From Planctomycetota bacterium (GTDB lineage Bacteria; Planctomycetota; Planctomycetia; Gemmatales; Gemmataceae), in the NCBI GenBank assembly GCA_009920765.1, contig RFZJ01000016.1:1-54900 (forward strand): a DNA stretch of 54,900 bases. Direction: 5' to 3'. Both the position numbers and the translations under genes were made by a program. Positions 51,627 through 54,900 of the stretch are shown here, one piece after another (positions within the stretch are counted from its first letter, which is position 1; every line of letters begins with the position of its first letter). The notes under the pieces were generated by a model that saw only the letters and a program-made list of their open reading frames with translations, ran no database searches and was not told where the DNA came from.

Positions 51627-54026
51627 TTAAGGTTTGATCAGAACCTTGGCATAAACATGATTTTTCCTGTCACCGGTTTCTAAAAAAGTCTCCATCAGTG
51701 TTTCGAGTGAAGGCGAGACTTTACCGTTCCACTTGGAAATTAAATTCGAAGTTATCGAAACAGGTTTATCAAAATCAATCTGTGACTCACCTTTGGAATT
51801 TTTACCAAACAAGAGGTAATAGTTTTTCATACCATAGGTTTTTATAGTGATAATATTGGATGCAACATCCGACTTGGCAAAAAAACTAGCAGGCTGCAGG
51901 TTTGGCTTCCAAGTTTGAGGATAATTAAGCTTGTTTTCATTTATTGTGTCAGAACCAATCCAATAGAATTGATTATCGCAAAAACGGCTTGATTGAAATT
52001 CATTGCCCAAAATTGAACCACCACCATCCGAGCCTAATTGATTCATGGGAAAAACTCTAGATTTACCTCGCATCCAATCACAAATCAAAGGTAATTCGCC
52101 ACGAAAAAATTCAATTCCACGACCTTTGTACTGGATCCAAAGAGAAGGATAACCGCGTGGCATCCAATTAGTGAAAATTTGGCGGGTTTTAAGATTGGTA
52201 TCACCTGCTCGATCGCCATTCACTACATAAAACGGGAGATACTGCCCATTACGCCAATACTTTTCAATAAACAAATCAAGAACAGTGGAGCACATGGGTA
52301 TTATGCCTGCGAATTGATCCGGATGCGACAACCCAACATCGAATGCAACAGCAGCGCCTTGTTCATAACCGAAAAGAAAAACTTTATCTGGATCAACAGG
52401 TGAATTTAATCGCGCATCCCTAAGAATATCAAGAATCGCAAAATGTTCCTTGTCAGAGAAGCCATAGCCAATACCACCAATTTGCCAATGATAACCCAAC
52501 AGAATAAATCCATACTCATCCGCCAGGGGCGCCCATTTTTCCAACATTGAATCAACAGTTTCATTGGTGCCAGGAAATACAATCAAAAGCGGATAAAGCC
52601 TGTTTGGGTTGACATCAGCAGGGTATCGCATGGAATATTTTGATCCCCTGCTTTTGCCAGACTTAAGCTCCTTTTCAAATACTTTGCCAGAAGGGTTGGT
52701 TTCAATTGGCAAAATAGTTTGCAATAAAACCTGCCCTACTTCTTCGGGTTTAGCAGCAGGGTATTTGTTTAAAAATGAATCAAATGCAGTTTTTCGACCC
52801 AATGAATTATCCGCTTTGATGAAATCAATGATAAAAGTTCGAGTTTGCCAAAGCCTTTTAGCAGATATCGGATTGGGATCCGCAGAAGAATTACCCATAA
52901 CCCATCCGCTTATTGCCAGAGAAGCTGTTTTTTCCAATTCGGCCAGAGTCAACATAGGGCCGTCGTTGTTTTTTTGCTTCGAAATGCTTAAGAAAGCATC
53001 AAGCCTTTCAACGGATTCTTCCGTGATGATTTTTTGGAGATTATCAACAGCCTTAATAAGAATAGGATCCGCTTTTTTTTCTGAAAGAGCAGAAGATAGA
53101 TAGACAAGGTTTTTTTGGGCCAAGAGAAATTGTTCCTGTGCTTTTTCAAGTTTGGATTGCAAAGATTGAATTTCGGTTAATATTTTATCCTTAGCCTCAG
53201 CAATGGGGAATGAATCCAATTGCTTTCTTGCTTCTGCGAGTCGTCCAGCCCCGATGATCCGTTTAATTTTCTCCAGTCTTTCCCTACCTCTAAAGGATTC
53301 GATCACTTCCCGGGCTTTATCCGTACGCTCTTTATGCTCAGGAAAATCGTTGGCCAAAGATTTGAGTTCTTTTTCACTATCTTCAAACCATCCAGCCTGC
53401 GCAAGAAAATCAACCAATTTAAACCTGCGTGACACCATTTCCTCGGGTTTGACTTTATCCGTGTTTTGAAAATCAGGATGAGATTTAATCAAACTAATCA
53501 CTTTTTTAGAGCCGATTTCCTGGGTTAGGTACATGGAACTCCATACAAACTTACTGGTTGCATCCACCCTTATGGCATAGGAAGAAAGATTGGAAATATG
53601 TTGAAAAACACCAACCAACCCAACAGGACTACGATATTTAAATGTGCGCTCCCACTTGGAATCCCAATCGGTAGATTCAACCTCTGCTAAGAAAGGAGGG
53701 GGGCCTTTACCATTGGGAATATAAATGGGCTTGTTATGAATCCACTTTTCTTCCTGAATGGGATCACGTTTATCAAGAGTTCGAACCAAATTGGGGTTAA
53801 AGTAAATACGTCTGACCCCATCATCAACCATGTAAAAACCTTTGGGAATAATAACCGGTTCCTTACTGACCGGATCGAATTCAGTGACACTTTCACGCTT
53901 AACCATGCCTTGCAGAACAAAACCATCTTTTAAAATGACAATATCGGCTAAAACGGAGCAGCAAAGTGTCAACCCGATCAAAACAAGAGAAAGTGTCCTT
54001 AAAGCTAAATTCATTTGAAAATCCAT
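51627..54026 (-). CDS. Large exported protein with altered esterase domain
   Basis: 799 residues. A signal peptide (to about CCSVLADI) is followed by an N-terminal part with ADIVILKDGFVLQGMV, a helical, Lys/Glu-rich middle (about 190-430), and an alpha/beta-hydrolase-like domain from about 470. That domain resembles PHB depolymerase/esterase D-type enzymes (YPLLIVFPGTNETVDSML, DPDKVFLFGYEQGAAVAFD, FAGIIPMC). The nucleophile elbow reads GYEQG, with Glu at 555 where Ser is expected, so it is probably not a serine esterase. ATG at 54014 is an alternative start. Possible role is binding or structural. No partner gene. Confidence 0.72.
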   Translation of the reverse strand: MDFQMNLALRTLSLVLIGLTLCCSVLADIVILKDGFVLQGMVKRESVTEFDPVSKEPVIIPKGFYMVDDGVRRIYFNPNLVRTLDKRDPIQEEKWIHNKPIYIPNGKGPPPFLAEVESTDWDSKWERTFKYRSPVGLVGVFQHISNLSSYAIRVDATSKFVWSSMYLTQEIGSKKVISLIKSHPDFQNTDKVKPEEMVSRRFKLVDFLAQAGWFEDSEKELKSLANDFPEHKERTDKAREVIESFRGRERLEKIKRIIGAGRLAEARKQLDSFPIAEAKDKILTEIQSLQSKLEKAQEQFLLAQKNLVYLSSALSEKKADPILIKAVDNLQKIITEESVERLDAFLSISKQKNNDGPMLTLAELEKTASLAISGWVMGNSSADPNPISAKRLWQTRTFIIDFIKADNSLGRKTAFDSFLNKYPAAKPEEVGQVLLQTILPIETNPSGKVFEKELKSGKSRGSKYSMRYPADVNPNRLYPLLIVFPGTNETVDSMLEKWAPLADEYGFILLGYHWQIGGIGYGFSDKEHFAILDILRDARLNSPVDPDKVFLFGYEQGAAVAFDVGLSHPDQFAGIIPMCSTVLDLFIEKYWRNGQYLPFYVVNGDRAGDTNLKTRQIFTNWMPRGYPSLWIQYKGRGIEFFRGELPLICDWMRGKSRVFPMNQLGSDGGGSILGNEFQSSRFCDNQFYWIGSDTINENKLNYPQTWKPNLQPASFFAKSDVASNIITIKTYGMKNYYLLFGKNSKGESQIDFDKPVSITSNLISKWNGKVSPSLETLMETFLETGDRKNHVYAKVLIKP

Positions 54027-54156
54027 TGCGCCTAAGCGTGCCTAATTTAAAGATTCTTTTTTACAATCATGTACATAAGGATATTATAAACACTTGATGA
54101 ACAAGAATAATTTTAGCATGTTTCAATCTTAGAGTTATTCTTAATAGGAAAAAACA
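54027..54156. other. Divergent intergenic region
   Basis: 130 AT-rich bases between the altered esterase gene and the zinc-ribbon gene. An 8-base inverted repeat, AAGAATAA (54103-54110) with TTATTCTT (54135-54142), lies just before the zinc-ribbon start and could be an operator or a leader hairpin. Confidence 0.35.
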
Positions 54157-54459
54157 ATGCCAATACATTTCAAATGCAAGTACTGCGATTCCAAACTAAG
54201 TATCACCCGAAGAAAAGGTGGATTACAAGTTCAATGCCCATCATGTTATAAATACGTAAGAGTGCCTACTCTTCCGGATGAAAACCAACCATTTACACAA
54301 ACAAAACCTGAAGCCGCATTGCCAGAAAAAGGGCCATTAATCAAACAAAAAGAAAACCCTTTGGAGTCTATGAATCCGGATATGATATTAGGCGCCACTG
54401 CAAAAGGTTTACCTGCCCCCGCCTTGGTTTGCCTCTGCTTATCAATCATTGAAGCTTGA
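54157..54459 (+). CDS. N-terminal zinc-ribbon protein, probably truncated
   Basis: The start, FKCKYCDSKLSITRRKGG, with CPSC after it, gives a CxxC...CxxC zinc ribbon (C7, C10, C27, C30) that opens many longer planctomycete membrane proteins. A Pro/Lys-rich linker follows. The last twenty or so residues (from about LPAPALV) fit no pattern and end where base composition changes. I read the 100-residue frame as a real gene whose 3-prime part is lost, either by rearrangement or by an assembly join. No membrane segment, usual in such proteins, is left. Confidence 0.6.
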   Translation: MPIHFKCKYCDSKLSITRRKGGLQVQCPSCYKYVRVPTLPDENQPFTQTKPEAALPEKGPLIKQKENPLESMNPDMILGATAKGLPAPALVCLCLSIIEA

Positions 54460-54652
54460 CCCATCGCGAAATCGTTGTTTGATCGAGTAAATTAAGGGCA
54501 GCTAAACTTCCTGCGCAAAGCTAGACAAACTAGAGCCTCAAATTGAGGCGCACCAACGCACTGACATAGCCTGACGCAGCTGCGGGCTTCGAGTACGCTA
54601 CAAGTCTGTGTGCAAACAGCGAAAAAATGATCCGCCTAATTCAGTCACTTTG
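54460..54652. other. Atypical non-coding stretch ahead of the MFS gene
   Basis: 193 bases, richer in GC than the rest of the window. It contains a perfect inverted repeat, GCCTCAA (54535-54541) with TTGAGGC (54543-54549), and a smaller one, CTAG (54521-54524) with CTAG (54530-54533). These may be operators for the transporter gene. No coding frame is evident. Confidence 0.4.
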
Positions 54653-54900
54653 ATGAGCCAGCAGACGCTACCTCCTACTCCCTTGCCTGCTGTTGATACA
54701 GCACAACGCCGCCTGGTGCAGGTGCTGTTTGTCGGCGTCTTTATGGCGGCACTCGATTCAGCCATCGTGGGGCCGGTCCTGCCCGCATTGCGTGCATCCT
54801 TTGGTATTGACAACCGTACTGCCGGATTGCTGTCTACCGTTTTTTCTCTGAGTTCGATGTGCAGCACGGCGCTGATGGCTTACTTCAGCGACCGCCATGG
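54653..54900 (+). CDS. MFS transporter, N-terminal part, cut by window edge
   Basis: Open from ATG at 54653 to the window end, at least 82 residues without stop. VQVLFVGVFMAALDSAIVGP is the first helix with the D-x-A motif of DHA-type drug exporters, followed by VLPALRASFGIDNRTAGLLS and a second helix ending with YFSDRHG, the start of the conserved loop 2-3 motif. GC is about 60% and the codons favour CTG, GTG and GCC, unlike all other genes here. It looks proteobacterial. Substrate unknown. Whether it belongs to this chromosome is doubtful. Confidence 0.75.
   Translation, partial: MSQQTLPPTPLPAVDTAQRRLVQVLFVGVFMAALDSAIVGPVLPALRASFGIDNRTAGLLSTVFSLSSMCSTALMAYFSDRH

Noticed and set aside
52609..53103. 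164-residue plus-strand frame opposite the altered esterase gene
   Set aside because: Reverse frame of a long, well supported gene with signal peptide; no own ribosome site or motif.
1..54900. CRISPR array, tRNA or rRNA genes, prophage or transposase genes
   Set aside because: No regularly spaced repeats, cloverleaf-like segments with a T-loop core, rRNA motifs, or recombinase/transposase motifs were recognised by eye; a covariance-model scan would settle the RNA part.

Overview
The window reads as one chromosomal stretch of a Planctomycetota-like bacterium with low GC (I estimate the low-to-mid 40s by eye). The phylum call rests on gene types I associate with planctomycetes: two Tat-exported DUF1501 proteins, a Tat-exported TIM-barrel protein, a VIT-VWA protein, an SMP-30 protein, a DUF1570-like lipoprotein, an InaA/WaaP-type kinase, and above all a double-length UvrA of about 2,314 residues. 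I could not run any search. Order or family is not resolved. The last ~450 bases look foreign: GC rises to about 60% and a proteobacterial-looking MFS transporter starts there.

Layout. 165-6981: a methyltransferase; a formate-dehydrogenase-like molybdopterin oxidoreductase divergent from a TiaS-like protein; two convergent DUF1501 proteins sharing a strong terminator. 7347-16666 (all plus strand): purF, smpB, a glycosyltransferase, a two-domain InaA/WaaP-type kinase, a metallopeptidase-like lipoprotein, overlapping split coaB and coaC, an SMP-30 protein and a PD40 beta-propeller protein. 16676-26386 (all minus strand): two paralogous secreted CxxC/helical-repeat proteins, a His-rich DUF1980-type protein with its partner permease, a ZnuB-type permease, a class III aminotransferase, a Gfo/Idh/MocA oxidoreductase, a 96-bp inverted-repeat element and accA. 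26560-35159: a GT87-like membrane protein, Fpr, a TIM-barrel protein, a VIT-VWA protein, a lipase-like hydrolase, and an ECF sigma/anti-sigma pair with a recognisable ECF-type promoter. 35420-47667: tandem UvrA, a small Cys/His-rich ORF plus CbiM-like permease, Smr-less MutS2, and a ThiO-like oxidase overlapping a CHAD protein. 47668-54026: holB-tmk, lipA, two cyclophilins and a large secreted protein with a catalytically altered esterase fold. 54157-54900: a zinc-ribbon ORF that breaks down into foreign-looking DNA.

How the genes work together. Housekeeping functions (purine synthesis, trans-translation, CoA, fatty acid and lipoate synthesis, replication, excision repair) are scattered among envelope genes. 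The most coherent accessory unit is the minus-strand set 21139 to 16676 (permease, His-rich DUF1980 protein, two CxxC repeat proteins) downstream of a ZnuB-type permease. It looks like a metal, probably zinc, handling module of the cell envelope. A second coherent unit is the sigma/anti-sigma pair with its own promoter. No rRNA, tRNA, CRISPR array, transposase or prophage gene was recognised.
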